This document shows, piece by piece, positions 41,205-50,146 of a stretch of DNA of 64,000 bases. The notes under the pieces are model-generated. The model saw nothing but the letters and a program-made list of their open reading frames with translations. It made no database searches and was not told where the DNA came from. Source of the stretch: Aeromicrobium sp. Root344 (GTDB lineage Bacteria; Actinomycetota; Actinomycetes; Propionibacteriales; Nocardioidaceae); the NCBI RefSeq assembly GCF_001425755.1, contig NZ_LMDH01000001.1, positions 2,159,479 through 2,223,478 of the forward strand, read 5' to 3'. The position numbers and the translations under genes are program-made. Each line of letters opens with the position of its first letter. Position 1 is the first letter of the stretch.

Positions 41205-41801
41205 GTGTCCGTCCCGACATTCCGTTCCCGAACACCGACACCGCTCAGCCCACGACGAACACCGTCCGAGATGCCACCATTGCGCATGGAGGCCGCCCGA
41301 CCCACCGCCGAGCTGCCCACGCTCGACGAGCTCTACCGCACGAACCGGCTGCACATGGTCCGGCTCGCGCTGCTCCTGGTCGACGACGTCGCCACCGCCG
41401 AGGACGTCGTTCAGGATGCGTTCGCGGGCGTGGTCAAGGCGTGGGACCGGCTCGAGACTGAAGCCGCGATGCGGGCCTATCTCCGTACGTGCGTCGTCAA
41501 CGCGTCCCGGTCCGTGCTGCGACGGCGGCGCACCGCGCGGTCGTACGTCCCGCCGTTGAGCCCGACCGCACCCGGCGCCGATGAGGCGGCGGTGCTGAGC
41601 GAAGAGCACCGTGAGGTGATCACGGCGCTCGGCAGCCTGCCACAACGCCAGCGCGAGATCCTGGTGCTGCGCTACTGGTCGTCGCTCACGGAGGCCGAGG
41701 TCGCCGAGACCCTCGGCATCTCGCCGGGCACGGTCAAGTCCAGCAGCAGCCGCGGCCTCGCGGCGCTGCGCCTCGCGATGGCGGTGAGACCTCATGGCTG
41801 A
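41205..41801 (+). CDS. ECF-type RNA polymerase sigma factor
   Basis: 198 residues. Region 2 is at about 40-105 (LDELYRTNRLHMVRLALLLV, TAEDVVQDAFAGVVKAWDRL) and region 4 at about 135-190 (LPQRQREILVLRYWSSLTEA, VAETLGISPGTVKSSSSRGL). GTG at 41205 is used; ATGs at 41271 and 41286 would trim a basic, Pro-rich N-terminus that may not be real. The next gene, 47 bases on, encodes a single-span membrane protein likely to hold the sigma factor inactive. It resembles the SigE/SigK-like small sigma factors of actinomycetes. Not obviously linked to the catabolic genes. Confidence 0.88.
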   Translation: MSVPTFRSRTPTPLSPRRTPSEMPPLRMEAARPTAELPTLDELYRTNRLHMVRLALLLVDDVATAEDVVQDAFAGVVKAWDRLETEAAMRAYLRTCVVNASRSVLRRRRTARSYVPPLSPTAPGADEAAVLSEEHREVITALGSLPQRQREILVLRYWSSLTEAEVAETLGISPGTVKSSSSRGLAALRLAMAVRPHG

Positions 41802-41848
41802 CCGCCGCTCCTCCGCCACCCTCCCTGACTTCAGAAACGAGCACTGAC

Positions 41849-42811
41849 ATGACCCCCACCGACCTCTCCAACCGCGAGATCGAAGAGCTCCTCACGTCCG
41901 CACTGACCGCCCGGTCCGCGCAGATCGGCGCGGACGACCTGCGCACGTACGCTCCCCTCGCAGAGCCGCAGCCCCGACGCGATCGCCTCGCCCCCGTACG
42001 CCGCATCGGATCCTCGCGCTGGATCAGGCCCCTGCCGATCGCCGCGATGGTCGCTACGGCAGCCGCGTTCGCTGTCGCGATCGGCGGCGTGCCGTCGATC
42101 CCCGGCACGTCGAGCCCCGACACCACACCGGTCGCGTATGTCGTGACGTTCAACGGCGGTGCCGACGAGAACGCCCACCTGAAGGCGTCGTTCACGCCGC
42201 ACGACGTGCCGATCGACGGCGGCACCAAGGCGACGAGCACCTACCCTCTGGTGGTCGTCACGGGTGGCACTCCGAAGCTGGAGAAGCAGGTGATGGACGC
42301 CGCGAACGCCAAGATCGTCGCGGAGATCGACGCCTACCGCAAGCAGCTCCGCGCGCTCGGCCTGGCCTCGCGAAAGCTCACCCAGACGATCACCGTCAGG
42401 TCAGACGCCCAGGCCGGCCACGCCGTGTCGATCGTGTTCGATGTCGTCAACGACTTCGGCGGAGCGGTGCCGACCAGCACCTCCACGGCGGCGGTCATCG
42501 ACAAGCGCACCGGGCGCGCGGTCCGGGCCACCGACCTGTTCAACGACGTGCCGGCGGTCGACCGGATCATGCGGCGGGCGATCCAGCGCGCCACCCAGCC
42601 GGCGCCGGCCACGTCCGAGGACCTCGCGTCGCTCAGCATGGACGACACGACGACGGGGCTGACGTCGCCGCTCACCTGGTACCCGACGAAGTCAGGCCTC
42701 CACTGGGTCGTCGAACGCGGTGCCGTGGCCTCCGACGCGCAAGGCGAGCCGGCAGCCACCGTCTCCTGGAGGCGGCTCGCAGGCGAGATCGCCGCTCAGC
42801 AAGGTTTCTGA
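41849..42811 (+). CDS. Membrane-anchored partner of the ECF sigma factor (putative anti-sigma/RsiV-like)
   Basis: 320 residues. A soluble N-terminal part of about 60 residues (NREIEELLTSALTARSAQIG) precedes one membrane span (IRPLPIAAMVATAAAFAVAI, near 60-80); the rest is outside the cell. The outer domain has alternating strands, ITVRSDAQAGHAVSIVFDVV and VIDKRTGRAVRATDLFND, like the DUF3298 domain of RsiV-type anti-sigma factors, where the outside domain senses a ligand. No ZAS zinc motif is seen. A sigma gene followed by a single-span protein is the standard arrangement, so an anti-sigma role is likely but not proven. Confidence 0.7.
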   Translation: MTPTDLSNREIEELLTSALTARSAQIGADDLRTYAPLAEPQPRRDRLAPVRRIGSSRWIRPLPIAAMVATAAAFAVAIGGVPSIPGTSSPDTTPVAYVVTFNGGADENAHLKASFTPHDVPIDGGTKATSTYPLVVVTGGTPKLEKQVMDAANAKIVAEIDAYRKQLRALGLASRKLTQTITVRSDAQAGHAVSIVFDVVNDFGGAVPTSTSTAAVIDKRTGRAVRATDLFNDVPAVDRIMRRAIQRATQPAPATSEDLASLSMDDTTTGLTSPLTWYPTKSGLHWVVERGAVASDAQGEPAATVSWRRLAGEIAAQQGF

Positions 42812-43390
42812 GTCGTCAGGACACTCCGACGGGGGCCGGTCACCCAAGTGTGGGTGGCCGGCCTTCAACCAATCAAGGCGCTGCGGCGTTCAACAACATG
42901 CTGCGTGATTCGCGAGTTGCCGGCGCGTAGGACGCAGGAAGGTGGAGCAGGTTCGCTGGACCTGACCAACTAGTGTCTGCACTGAGATGACGTCATGCCT
43001 CAGCGCCGTCACCGCGAGTCGCAGCACGGAGCAGGCGGTCGAGGAACTGCTTGGCCTTCGGTGCGCCGCGGTGATTGCGATGGGTGGAAGCTTGAACCAC
43101 AACGCTCTTCGCGCCATCGCGGAGCGTGTTCCGATGCCTTTGGTCGATGTCTGCTTCGGTCAAGACGTAGTCCGTCGCTCATGCGAACATCGCAGACTGG
43201 CCCAGGTCAGCAGCAGAGCACATCGGCTCCTCAAAGTTCTGACCAGTGAAACAGCGCTACAAGTCACCCCGGAGGAGGGCCACATGCGTGAACCGACTGT
43301 CGGAGAGGGCGCCATGCTCCGACCACGCCACGACTACACGCGGCCTCCAACGCTCGGCTTGGCGGTCCCCTCTCGCGCGCGGCGCCGCAG
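42812..43390. other. Gene-poor stretch with a terminator and a regulator scrap
   Basis: 579 bases between the sigma-factor partner and the next intact gene. It contains the stem-loop at 42834-42863 and the LacI-like fragment at 42987-43394; no other support for genes is seen. It looks like a decaying region. Confidence 0.5.
42834..42863. terminator. Stem-loop after the sigma-factor operon
   Basis: GGCCGGTCACCC (42834-42845) pairs with GGGTGGCCGGCC (42852-42863), allowing one G-T pair, around a six-base loop. It begins 23 bases after the stop. Confidence 0.65.
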
Positions 43391-43394
43391 ATGA
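42987..43394 (+). pseudogene. Possible fragment of a LacI-type effector domain
   Basis: A 135-codon frame whose first 50 residues (STEQAVEELLGLRCAAVIAM, then GGSLNHNALRAIAERVPMPL) look like the middle strand-helix unit of a LacI/PurR effector domain. There is no DNA-binding domain and the later part is Arg-rich non-protein-like sequence. Best read as a decayed remnant; it may also be chance. The 3' end overlaps the next start. Confidence 0.3.
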
Positions 43395-44242
43395 CGGCTG
43401 CGGCGTACGCCGACGATCAGGTGGCAAAGGTCCGCGGGGACCCGCGGGCACGACTGGATCTGCTGCGTCAGCTGTACAAGGTGCCGGCCGAGGTCGATCG
43501 CGGATACCTGCCCTACCGGCGCGCGGCGACGGCCTTCATGCGCTGGCAATTGGGGCGAGGGCTTCTGAACCCGGATTCGCATGCACAACCAGGCAGCCCG
43601 TGGTGGCGTCACGTGAACGAGGCACTGCTGCTCGACACCAGTGAGGCGTCGGCGCTGGCTTTCGGTCATCCGGGGGAGCCTCGAACCCTTGGCGCAGCGG
43701 CGACACTGGAGTTCATCCGCGAGCCCTCGGCACGGTCTTGGTACCGAGCCCACAACCTGACCATCGCGACGGCATACCTGGCCAACGAGGAGCTCGCGCG
43801 CCAAGAAAGCCAGGTGGAGCGGTTCTTCATCAATCTCGTCCTGGTTCGGGTCCTGTACGCGCACGCGATGGTCGCAGCGCCTCGGCTGGCGCTCGGCCGG
43901 CTTTCGCCGGTGAGTCGGCCGCTCGGTGATCCGCGACTCGGCATGACGGCCATCTTCATGTCGCTGTCGCGCGTGCTCCCCGACCGGTATCCACTCGCCG
44001 GGGACCTGACGCAATACGTCGAGGCTGAGCACAGCATCGGTCACCTGTTGGACGTTGGCATCATCATGCCGCGAGCGGCACAGCTCTACGGCTGGTCGGC
44101 GGAAACCCTCGGCCTCCCGGAGGTGGACCGGCTGATCGCCGACGGAACCCCGCGCTACGCGTGGGGCAATGACGAGCCCGATGTCTGGGACCCCGCTCCG
44201 TCTCGACTCGCCCGGGCGGCTCGTCGATTGATTCCCGTTTAG
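43391..44242 (+). CDS. Conserved-looking protein of unknown function
   Basis: 283 residues, not recognised. No signal peptide and no clear membrane span. The sequence is rich in Arg, Trp, Tyr and His: YLPYRRAATAFMRWQLGRGL near 45, then WWRHVNEALLLDTSE, SWYRAHNLTIATAYLANEEL near 118, FFINLVLVRVLYAHAMVAAP and SLSRVLPDRYPLAGDLTQYV. Its even composition and codon pattern support a real gene. No operon partner: the gene before it is a scrap and the one after is on the other strand. Confidence 0.6.
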   Translation: MTAAAYADDQVAKVRGDPRARLDLLRQLYKVPAEVDRGYLPYRRAATAFMRWQLGRGLLNPDSHAQPGSPWWRHVNEALLLDTSEASALAFGHPGEPRTLGAAATLEFIREPSARSWYRAHNLTIATAYLANEELARQESQVERFFINLVLVRVLYAHAMVAAPRLALGRLSPVSRPLGDPRLGMTAIFMSLSRVLPDRYPLAGDLTQYVEAEHSIGHLLDVGIIMPRAAQLYGWSAETLGLPEVDRLIADGTPRYAWGNDEPDVWDPAPSRLARAARRLIPV

Positions 44243-44440
44243 CCCCGACATGGTCCACGCATCCGGATGACGATCGTCGTGGACGCAGCCACCGCGGTCG
44301 GCTGCTCGCTAGGGCGGCCAAATTTGAGCGAGTGACCTTGCTTGGGGCGCCGGACCCTTGATCAGGCCGCAAGCACGGTGATCGTCGCGTCGGTGAGGAC
44401 GGGTCGACCGCCGCGCGAATCGAACGCGGCGCTCAGCTCT

Positions 44441-44464
44441 CCGACAACCGACAACCGACAACCG
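44441..44464. repeat. Tandem heptamer, about 3.4 copies
   Basis: CCGACAA is repeated at 44441, 44448 and 44455, followed by CCG. It ends directly beside the stop codon of the Cache gene (44465-44467, reverse strand), a slippage-prone site in the downstream sequence. Confidence 0.8.
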
Positions 44465-45133
44465 TCAGCGGGCGACGACCGACAGCGGGAGGTCGCGGCA
44501 CGGGGCGACCTCGGCGTATGCCGAGAGGTCGAAAAGGTTCCCGGTCGCGAGGTGGGGGTCGGCGGAGATCACGGTGCGGCCCTGATCGTTGACGAGCGTC
44601 GCACCCGCCGATCGCAGGGCCGGCAGCATCAGGCTCTCCAACGTCTCCACGAGGGTGTCGGCGCCGACGACGCCGACCATCTTTCCGTGTGAGATCACGG
44701 GCGCGGTCGAGGTCATGACATACTCATCAGTGCACACGAAGTCGACGTAGGGTCCGGTGACATACGGCTGGCCCGTGCGCTCGGGCGTGCGGAACCAGGG
44801 GTGGCGGGTGTAGTCGAGGGGGTCCCCGGTGCCGGGCGCGTCCGACTCGGCGAGCAGCTGCTGGTCGTCCCCCTGCCACCAAGCGAGATAGAGCGGCTCA
44901 TCGCTCAATGCTCCGCGTGCGGCGACGTATCCGGCGCCGACGATGTCGGTCGTGTCGAGGAACCTGCGGACGTGTGGCTCGATCCGGGCTCGGGCGACCG
45001 CCGAGTCGACGGGCCCTCGATCGAACAGCTCGACGAGAAGTCCTTGCATCGTCTCGAGCTCGGCGCGGATGCCGTGGAAGTACGTCTCGATGCTCTCGAC
45101 GCACGAGGAGAGTTCTGCGGTGTGGACCTTCAT
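44465..45133 (-). CDS. Soluble Cache-domain sensor protein (module 1)
   Basis: 222 residues with no signal peptide, membrane span or output domain; the whole chain is one Cache sensor. A helical start (CVESIETYFHGIRAELETMQ) leads into the ligand fold. DYTRHPWFRTP (108-118), TGPYVDF (127-132) and MVGVVGAD (152-159) match the order and spacing of the amino-acid/amine motif of dCache sensors (aromatic, Trp, Phe/Tyr, then Tyr-x-Asp and Asp), with His in the usual Arg place. It begins 43 bases after the GntR gene, same strand, and is divergent from a polyamine-type importer. It probably binds an amine or amino acid in the cytosol and acts on the GntR partner (inference). Confidence 0.75.
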   Translation of the reverse strand: MKVHTAELSSCVESIETYFHGIRAELETMQGLLVELFDRGPVDSAVARARIEPHVRRFLDTTDIVGAGYVAARGALSDEPLYLAWWQGDDQQLLAESDAPGTGDPLDYTRHPWFRTPERTGQPYVTGPYVDFVCTDEYVMTSTAPVISHGKMVGVVGADTLVETLESLMLPALRSAGATLVNDQGRTVISADPHLATGNLFDLSAYAEVAPCRDLPLSVVAR

Positions 45134-45176
45134 GCCGGTCCTCCTTGGTGGCGTGGGAGTCGAGCCCTTGGGTTGA

Positions 45177-45920
45177 TCATGGCACCGCTGCGTGGAGATC
45201 GGCCAGACGTTCCAAGGAATCTGCGACGTGCATGCGGACACATCGCCGGGCTGCGTCGGACGCGTGCGCCTCGATCGCGTCGACGAGTGCGCGGTGCCTC
45301 GAAGCCGCGGCGACGCGGAAGTCCGGATCGGTGAGTGGGAGCCGCAGCAACGCGCCGAAGTCGGCCTCGAGTCGTACGACCTCGCGCGTCATGCGGGCCG
45401 ACTGTGTCAGTGCCGCGACCGACAGGTAGAGCTCGGAGTCGGCGTGCCGCCAAAGCCCCACGTCGGTCTCGTCCCGGTCGATCAGGAGGTCACGAAGCCC
45501 TTCGATATCAGTCGCATCGGCGCGCTCGGCAGCGAGCTCAGCACATCCCGCGAGGATCACACCGTAGATCGTGCCGCGGTCCCGCAGCTCTACGCGGGAC
45601 ATCGAGGCGAGGCGACTGCTCAGCTCAGCAGGGCCGCTCGGCGCGGGCTGCGTGACGAAGCTTCCGCCACCCCGTCCTCGGGTCGTCGTGACGAGCCCTT
45701 GGGCGCGGAGGGCGACCAGTGCCTCGCGTGCCGTGACCGTCGCGACGCCGAGCATGGCGGCGAGCTCGGGTTCGCTGGGAAGGCGTTCCCCGTCGGCCAG
45801 GACGCCGGAGCGGATCGCCTCAGCCAGACGGTTCTCGACCCGCACGGCCCGGCCCTCGTCACCGAGGGGCGCGAAGATCGCCGAACGAGCACGCGTCGCG
45901 GGTCTACGCACCGTCGCCAT
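45177..45920 (-). CDS. GntR-family regulator, FCD type (module 1)
   Basis: 247 residues. The DNA-binding part spans about 25-95: RLAEAIRSGVLADGERLPSE, PELAAMLGVATVTAREALVA, then TTRGRGGGSFVTQP. The C-terminal FCD-like domain is helical with RMTREVVRLEADFGALL and ending RCVRMHVADSLERLADLH. Strongly alike, segment by segment, to the GntR at 53299 (module 2). ATG at 45920 is preferred to one at 45959. It lies divergent from the Pot-type importer and directly ahead of its Cache gene, so it likely controls the importer. Confidence 0.87.
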   Translation of the reverse strand: MATVRRPATRARSAIFAPLGDEGRAVRVENRLAEAIRSGVLADGERLPSEPELAAMLGVATVTAREALVALRAQGLVTTTRGRGGGSFVTQPAPSGPAELSSRLASMSRVELRDRGTIYGVILAGCAELAAERADATDIEGLRDLLIDRDETDVGLWRHADSELYLSVAALTQSARMTREVVRLEADFGALLRLPLTDPDFRVAAASRHRALVDAIEAHASDAARRCVRMHVADSLERLADLHAAVP

Positions 45921-46066
45921 GGCCCAACCACTCCCGTCCTGTTCACAGGATCGTTTCAAATACGGTGTAGCAATTTAATATCTGGTCCCATATGATTATG
46001 CATCACGTGGCCCGGGTCACACCTTGGAATACGCCCGAACTTGCACCCCGAAGGAACAGGACACCG

Positions 46067-47128
46067 ATGACCGTCAGTACGTCCGCCGGCTCAACGTCGA
46101 GCGTAGCCGCGCCTCCCGGGACGGCGATCTCGCTACGCGGCCTCAGCAAGCACTTCGGTGACGTCAAGGCTGTCGACGGGGTCGACCTCGACATCGCCGA
46201 CGGCGAGTTCTTCTCGATGCTCGGCCCATCGGGATCGGGCAAGACCACGGTCCTGCGGCTGATTGCCGGTTTCGAGCAGGCGACCGAGGGCACGATCGAC
46301 CTCGCCGGTGAGGACGTCACCTCGAAGGCGCCGTTCGATCGTGACGTCAACACGGTCTTCCAGGACTACGCCCTGTTTCCGCACATGAGCGTGCTGGACA
46401 ACGTGGCATATGGGCTGCGGGTCCGCGGCGTCAAGAAGGCCGCCCGCCGCAAGCAGGCCGAGGAGGCCCTGGCAACGGTCCAGCTCGCCAACCTCGGCAG
46501 CCGGCGACCGGGTCAGCTGTCGGGAGGGCAGCGCCAGCGCGTCGCCTTGGCCCGCTCGATCGTCGTACGCCCGAAGGTCCTGCTGCTCGACGAGCCGCTC
46601 GGTGCCCTTGACCTCAAGCTGCGTGAGCAGATGCAGGTCGAGCTCAAGCAGTTGCAACGCGAGCTCGGCATCACGTTCGTGTTCGTGACGCACGACCAGG
46701 AGGAGGCGCTGACTCTGAGCGATCGCGTCGCGGTGTTCAGCGATGGCAAGATCGTGCAGCTCGGCACGCCGCAGGAGATCTACGAACAGCCTTCGTCGGA
46801 GTACGTCGCCAAGTTCGTCGGGACCTCGAACATCTTCGACAGCGCCACCTCGTCGCGACTGCTCGGCCGCGAGGGCAACCATGCCCTGCGCCCCGAGAAG
46901 ATCACGCTTCGGGCGCCCGGATCGCCAGTGCCCGAAGGCACGATCCATGCCGAAGGTGTGATCACCGAGTCGATCTACCTCGGCACAGGCCACCGCATCC
47001 ACGTCCGCCTGCACGACGGCACCGGGATCGTCGTGCTTGAGCAGAGCACCGGCGGCAAATCCGACGAGCAGCGCGGCGACGAGGTCCTCGCCACGTGGTC
47101 CGTCGACGATCTCGTACCGCTCGCCTGA
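46067..47128 (+). CDS. Polyamine-type ABC transporter ATP-binding protein
   Basis: 353 residues. Walker A GPSGSGKTT near residue 50, Q-loop VFQDYALFPHMSVLDNVAYG, signature LSGGQRQR, Walker B VLLLDEPLGALDLKL and the His switch VTHDQEEAL. A C-terminal TOBE-like domain (ALRPEKITLRAPG) is typical of PotA. ATG at 46067 after aaggaacagg; an earlier in-frame ATG at 45992 gives a weak N-terminus. First gene of a four-gene importer (ATPase, binding protein, two permeases) divergent from the GntR-Cache module. Sequence places it with spermidine/putrescine importers. Confidence 0.9.
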   Translation: MTVSTSAGSTSSVAAPPGTAISLRGLSKHFGDVKAVDGVDLDIADGEFFSMLGPSGSGKTTVLRLIAGFEQATEGTIDLAGEDVTSKAPFDRDVNTVFQDYALFPHMSVLDNVAYGLRVRGVKKAARRKQAEEALATVQLANLGSRRPGQLSGGQRQRVALARSIVVRPKVLLLDEPLGALDLKLREQMQVELKQLQRELGITFVFVTHDQEEALTLSDRVAVFSDGKIVQLGTPQEIYEQPSSEYVAKFVGTSNIFDSATSSRLLGREGNHALRPEKITLRAPGSPVPEGTIHAEGVITESIYLGTGHRIHVRLHDGTGIVVLEQSTGGKSDEQRGDEVLATWSVDDLVPLA

Positions 47129-47165
47129 CCCCGACCGCTCCCACCACCAGAAGATGGAGACAACG

Positions 47166-48347
47166 ATGAGAATCACCACCCGCAAGAGGAGGGCCGCAGG
47201 GGCGATCCTCGCCAGCAGCGCGCTCGTCGTGCTCGCCGCCTGTGGAGGCAGCGACTCCGGCAGCAGCGGCAAGGCCGTCGACAAGCTCGGCAAGACCGAG
47301 GGGAAGGTCTCGATCCTGGCGTGGCCCGGCTACGTCGAGGACGGCAGCAACGATCCCAAGGTCGACTGGGTCAGCGCATTCGAGGACAAGACCAAGTGCC
47401 AGGTGACCAGCAAGACGTACGGCACGTCGGATGAGGCCTTCAACCTGGCCAAGACCGGCGACTACGACGTCGTGGTGGCATCGGGCGACCTCACGGCGCG
47501 CATGGTCGCGTCGAAGGAGGCCGCAGAAGTCAACACCGACCTCATCCCCAACTACGCCAAGGTCTACGACTTCCTGAAGGACCAGGACTGGAACACGTTC
47601 GACGGCAAGCACTACGGCGTCCCGCACGGCTACGGGGCCAACCTGCTGATGTACAACGAGGACGAGGTCTCTCCGGCCCCGACATCATGGTCCGCGGTGT
47701 TCGACCCGGCCGAGATGGCGAAGTACAAGGGCAAGATCACGTCGTACGACTCGCCGATCTACATCGCCGACGCGGCGCTCTACCTCATGAAGCACCAGCC
47801 GGACCTCAAGATCGAGAACCCCTACGCATTGGACGAGAAGCAGTTCAACGCTGCCGTCGACCTGCTCAAGGGACAGCGCAAGAACGTCGGCGAGTACTGG
47901 TCCGACTACCTCAAGGAGATCTCCGCGTTCGAGACCGGCGACTCGGTCCTCGGCACGACGTGGCAGGTCATCGTCAACTCGGTCGAGAAGGCCAAGGTCA
48001 AGGCGATCCTGCCCGAGGAGGGTGCGACCGGCTGGTCGGACACCTGGATGATCTCGTCCAAGGCGAAGCACCCCAACTGTGCCTACAAGTGGCTTGACTA
48101 CATCGAGTCGCCCAAGGCCAACGCCCAGGCCACCGAGTACTTCGGGGAGGCGCCCAACAGCGCCGAGGCGTGCGACTTCGCCAGTGACCCGTCGTTCTGC
48201 GACACGTACAAAGCCGGTGACAAGGACTTCGCTTCGAAGCTCTGGTACTGGCGCACTCCGGTCGCTGAATGCCTCGACGGCCGCAAGGACGTGAAGTGCA
48301 TGGACTACTCGGAGTGGACCAAAGCCTGGACCGAGATCAAGGGCTAG
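47166..48347 (+). CDS. Polyamine-type ABC transporter substrate-binding lipoprotein
   Basis: 393 residues. Basic start MRITTRKRR, hydrophobic stretch and lipobox VLAAC (Cys26). The mature part is PotD-like: VSILAWPGYVEDGSNDPKVD, DVVVASGDLTARMVA, and GVPHGYGANLLMYNEDEV, closing on TWMISSKAKHPNCAYKWLDY. The segment DYDVVVAS and acidic cleft residues fit binding of a cationic amine. ATG at 47166 is used; 47154 is an alternative. Second gene of the importer operon. Confidence 0.88.
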   Translation: MRITTRKRRAAGAILASSALVVLAACGGSDSGSSGKAVDKLGKTEGKVSILAWPGYVEDGSNDPKVDWVSAFEDKTKCQVTSKTYGTSDEAFNLAKTGDYDVVVASGDLTARMVASKEAAEVNTDLIPNYAKVYDFLKDQDWNTFDGKHYGVPHGYGANLLMYNEDEVSPAPTSWSAVFDPAEMAKYKGKITSYDSPIYIADAALYLMKHQPDLKIENPYALDEKQFNAAVDLLKGQRKNVGEYWSDYLKEISAFETGDSVLGTTWQVIVNSVEKAKVKAILPEEGATGWSDTWMISSKAKHPNCAYKWLDYIESPKANAQATEYFGEAPNSAEACDFASDPSFCDTYKAGDKDFASKLWYWRTPVAECLDGRKDVKCMDYSEWTKAWTEIKG

Positions 48348-48359
48348 GTAGAGGACCAC

Positions 48360-49271
48360 ATGTCGGTCGACACCGCACGCGCAGCCGTCCCCGAAACCCG
48401 GAGGACGGCTGCGCGTCGCGTCTCCTCGTCACTGAGCGCAAGGCCTCGTGCCCGGCTCGCCCTGCTGCTGGCAGCCCCGTTGACCTGGCTCGTCCTGGTC
48501 TATGTCGTGGCGCTCGCTGCGTTGCTGGTCTCGGCGCTGTGGACCGTCGACAGCTTCACCGGCGAGATCAATCGAAGCCTGACGTTCGACAACCTCAAGG
48601 AGATCGCAACCGAGTCGCTGTATCGCACCGTGACGCTGCGCACGGTCGGCGTCGCGGTGCTCGTCACGGTGGTCGACGTCGCGATCGCACTGCCGATCGC
48701 GTTCTACATGGCCAAGCTGGCCTCCCAGCGGATGCAGCGAATCCTCGTCATCGCGGTACTGACGCCGCTGTGGGCGAGCTACCTGGTCAAGGCTTTCGCG
48801 TGGCGATCGGTGCTCTCCGACGGTGGCATCTTTCAGTGGGCCGCGAGCCGAATCGGCCTCGACACTCCCGGTTACGGCCTCACAGCTGTCGTCATCACGC
48901 AGGCGTACATCTGGTTGCCGTATGTCATCCTGCCGATCTTCGCGGGGCTGGAGCGGGTGCCGAACTCACTCCTGGACGCGTCGGGTGACCTCGGAGCGTC
49001 GACGTGGCAGACCATGCGCACGATCGTGCTTCCCATGCTGACGCCGGCGATCATCGCGGGATCGATCTTCAGCTTCTCGCTGACGCTCGGCGACTACATC
49101 ACGGTCAACATCGTGGGTGGCGCCAACCAGATGCTCGGCAACCTCGTCTACACGAACGTCGGCGCGGCCAACAACCTCCCGCTGGCCGCGGCGATCGCCC
49201 TGATTCCCATCGTCATCATGATCGGCTACCTGACGGCTGTCCGCCGTACGGGTGCCCTCGAGAACCTATAG
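48360..49271 (+). CDS. Polyamine-type ABC transporter permease (PotB-like)
   Basis: 303 residues with six membrane helices after a 35-residue basic N-terminal tail. The EAA loop reads NSLLDASGDLGASTWQTMRT then IVLPMLTPAIIAG, the contact site for the ATPase. It starts 12 bases after the binding-protein stop and forms a heterodimer with the next permease to carry the cation across the membrane. Confidence 0.9.
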   Translation: MSVDTARAAVPETRRTAARRVSSSLSARPRARLALLLAAPLTWLVLVYVVALAALLVSALWTVDSFTGEINRSLTFDNLKEIATESLYRTVTLRTVGVAVLVTVVDVAIALPIAFYMAKLASQRMQRILVIAVLTPLWASYLVKAFAWRSVLSDGGIFQWAASRIGLDTPGYGLTAVVITQAYIWLPYVILPIFAGLERVPNSLLDASGDLGASTWQTMRTIVLPMLTPAIIAGSIFSFSLTLGDYITVNIVGGANQMLGNLVYTNVGAANNLPLAAAIALIPIVIMIGYLTAVRRTGALENL

Positions 49272-49280
49272 GCGTACCCA

Positions 49281-50081
49281 ATGATTCTGAGTGCTTCCGT
49301 CCGTCGCCTGCTGGCGGCGCTGACCGGCCTGACCCTGCTGCTGTTGTACCTACCGCTCGCGGTCGTGGTGCTCAACTCGTTCAACACCAGCAAGTCGTTG
49401 ACGTGGCCGCCGCCGGGACTCACGTTCGACTGGTGGGAGCGCGCCTTCCACAGCGCCGGAGCCCGCGATGCCGTCGGGACAAGCGTCGAAGTCGCGCTGA
49501 CCGCGACCGCCATCGCACTGGTGCTGGGCACGCTGATGTCTCTGGCGCTTCAGCGTCACGACTTCTTCGGCAAGAGCTCGGTCAACCTGCTGGTCATCCT
49601 GCCGATTGCTCTGCCCGGGATCGTCACCGGCATCGCGCTCAACAATGCGTTCCGGGGGATCCTCAGTCTTCAGCTGTCGATCATGACGGTCATCGTTGCG
49701 CACGCGACGTTCTGCATCGTCACGGTCTTCAACAACGTGCAGGCCAGGTTGCGCCGCATGGGCAGCAACTTCGAGGAGGCATCTGCCGACCTCGGCGCCG
49801 GGCTGTGGACCACGTTTCGACTCGTCACGTTCCCGCAGCTGCGTTCAGCCCTGCTCGCCGGTGGACTGCTGGCTTTCGCGCTGAGCTTCGACGAGATCAT
49901 CGTCACGACCTTCACTGCGGGTGCGGGTGTCAACACGCTCCCGATCTGGATCCTCGACAACTTGTTCCGTCCGAACCAGGCACCAGTCGTGAACGTGGTG
50001 GCAGTCGTGCTGATCCTGCTGTCGGTGGTACCCATCTGGATCGCGCAGAAGATCAGCGGGGACATCGACAACCTCCGGTGA
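49281..50081 (+). CDS. Polyamine-type ABC transporter permease (PotC-like)
   Basis: 266 residues with six membrane helices. The N-terminus LTGLTLLLLYLPLAVVVLNS leads to SFNTSKSLTWPP, typical of PotC; the EAA loop is FEEASADLGAGLWTTFRLVT. It begins 9 bases after the PotB-like stop and ends the operon, just ahead of a long terminator hairpin. Confidence 0.9.
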   Translation: MILSASVRRLLAALTGLTLLLLYLPLAVVVLNSFNTSKSLTWPPPGLTFDWWERAFHSAGARDAVGTSVEVALTATAIALVLGTLMSLALQRHDFFGKSSVNLLVILPIALPGIVTGIALNNAFRGILSLQLSIMTVIVAHATFCIVTVFNNVQARLRRMGSNFEEASADLGAGLWTTFRLVTFPQLRSALLAGGLLAFALSFDEIIVTTFTAGAGVNTLPIWILDNLFRPNQAPVVNVVAVVLILLSVVPIWIAQKISGDIDNLR

Positions 50082-50089
50082 TCGACAAA

Positions 50090-50137
50090 CCGTGAACACC
50101 TCCTGACCACGTGGAGTCGGTCAGGAGGTGTTCACGG
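50090..50137. terminator. 19-base-stem bidirectional terminator
   Basis: A perfect 19-base stem (50090-50108 with 50119-50137) with a ten-base loop lies between the PotC-like stop and the convergent APC permease stop at 50147. Its length and position suit termination from both sides. Confidence 0.8.
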
Positions 50138-50146
50138 TGGGGCCGG

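Noticed and set aside
44441..44464. Start of a CRISPR or other repeat array
   Set aside because: Seven-base units with no spacers and only three copies; no cas genes.
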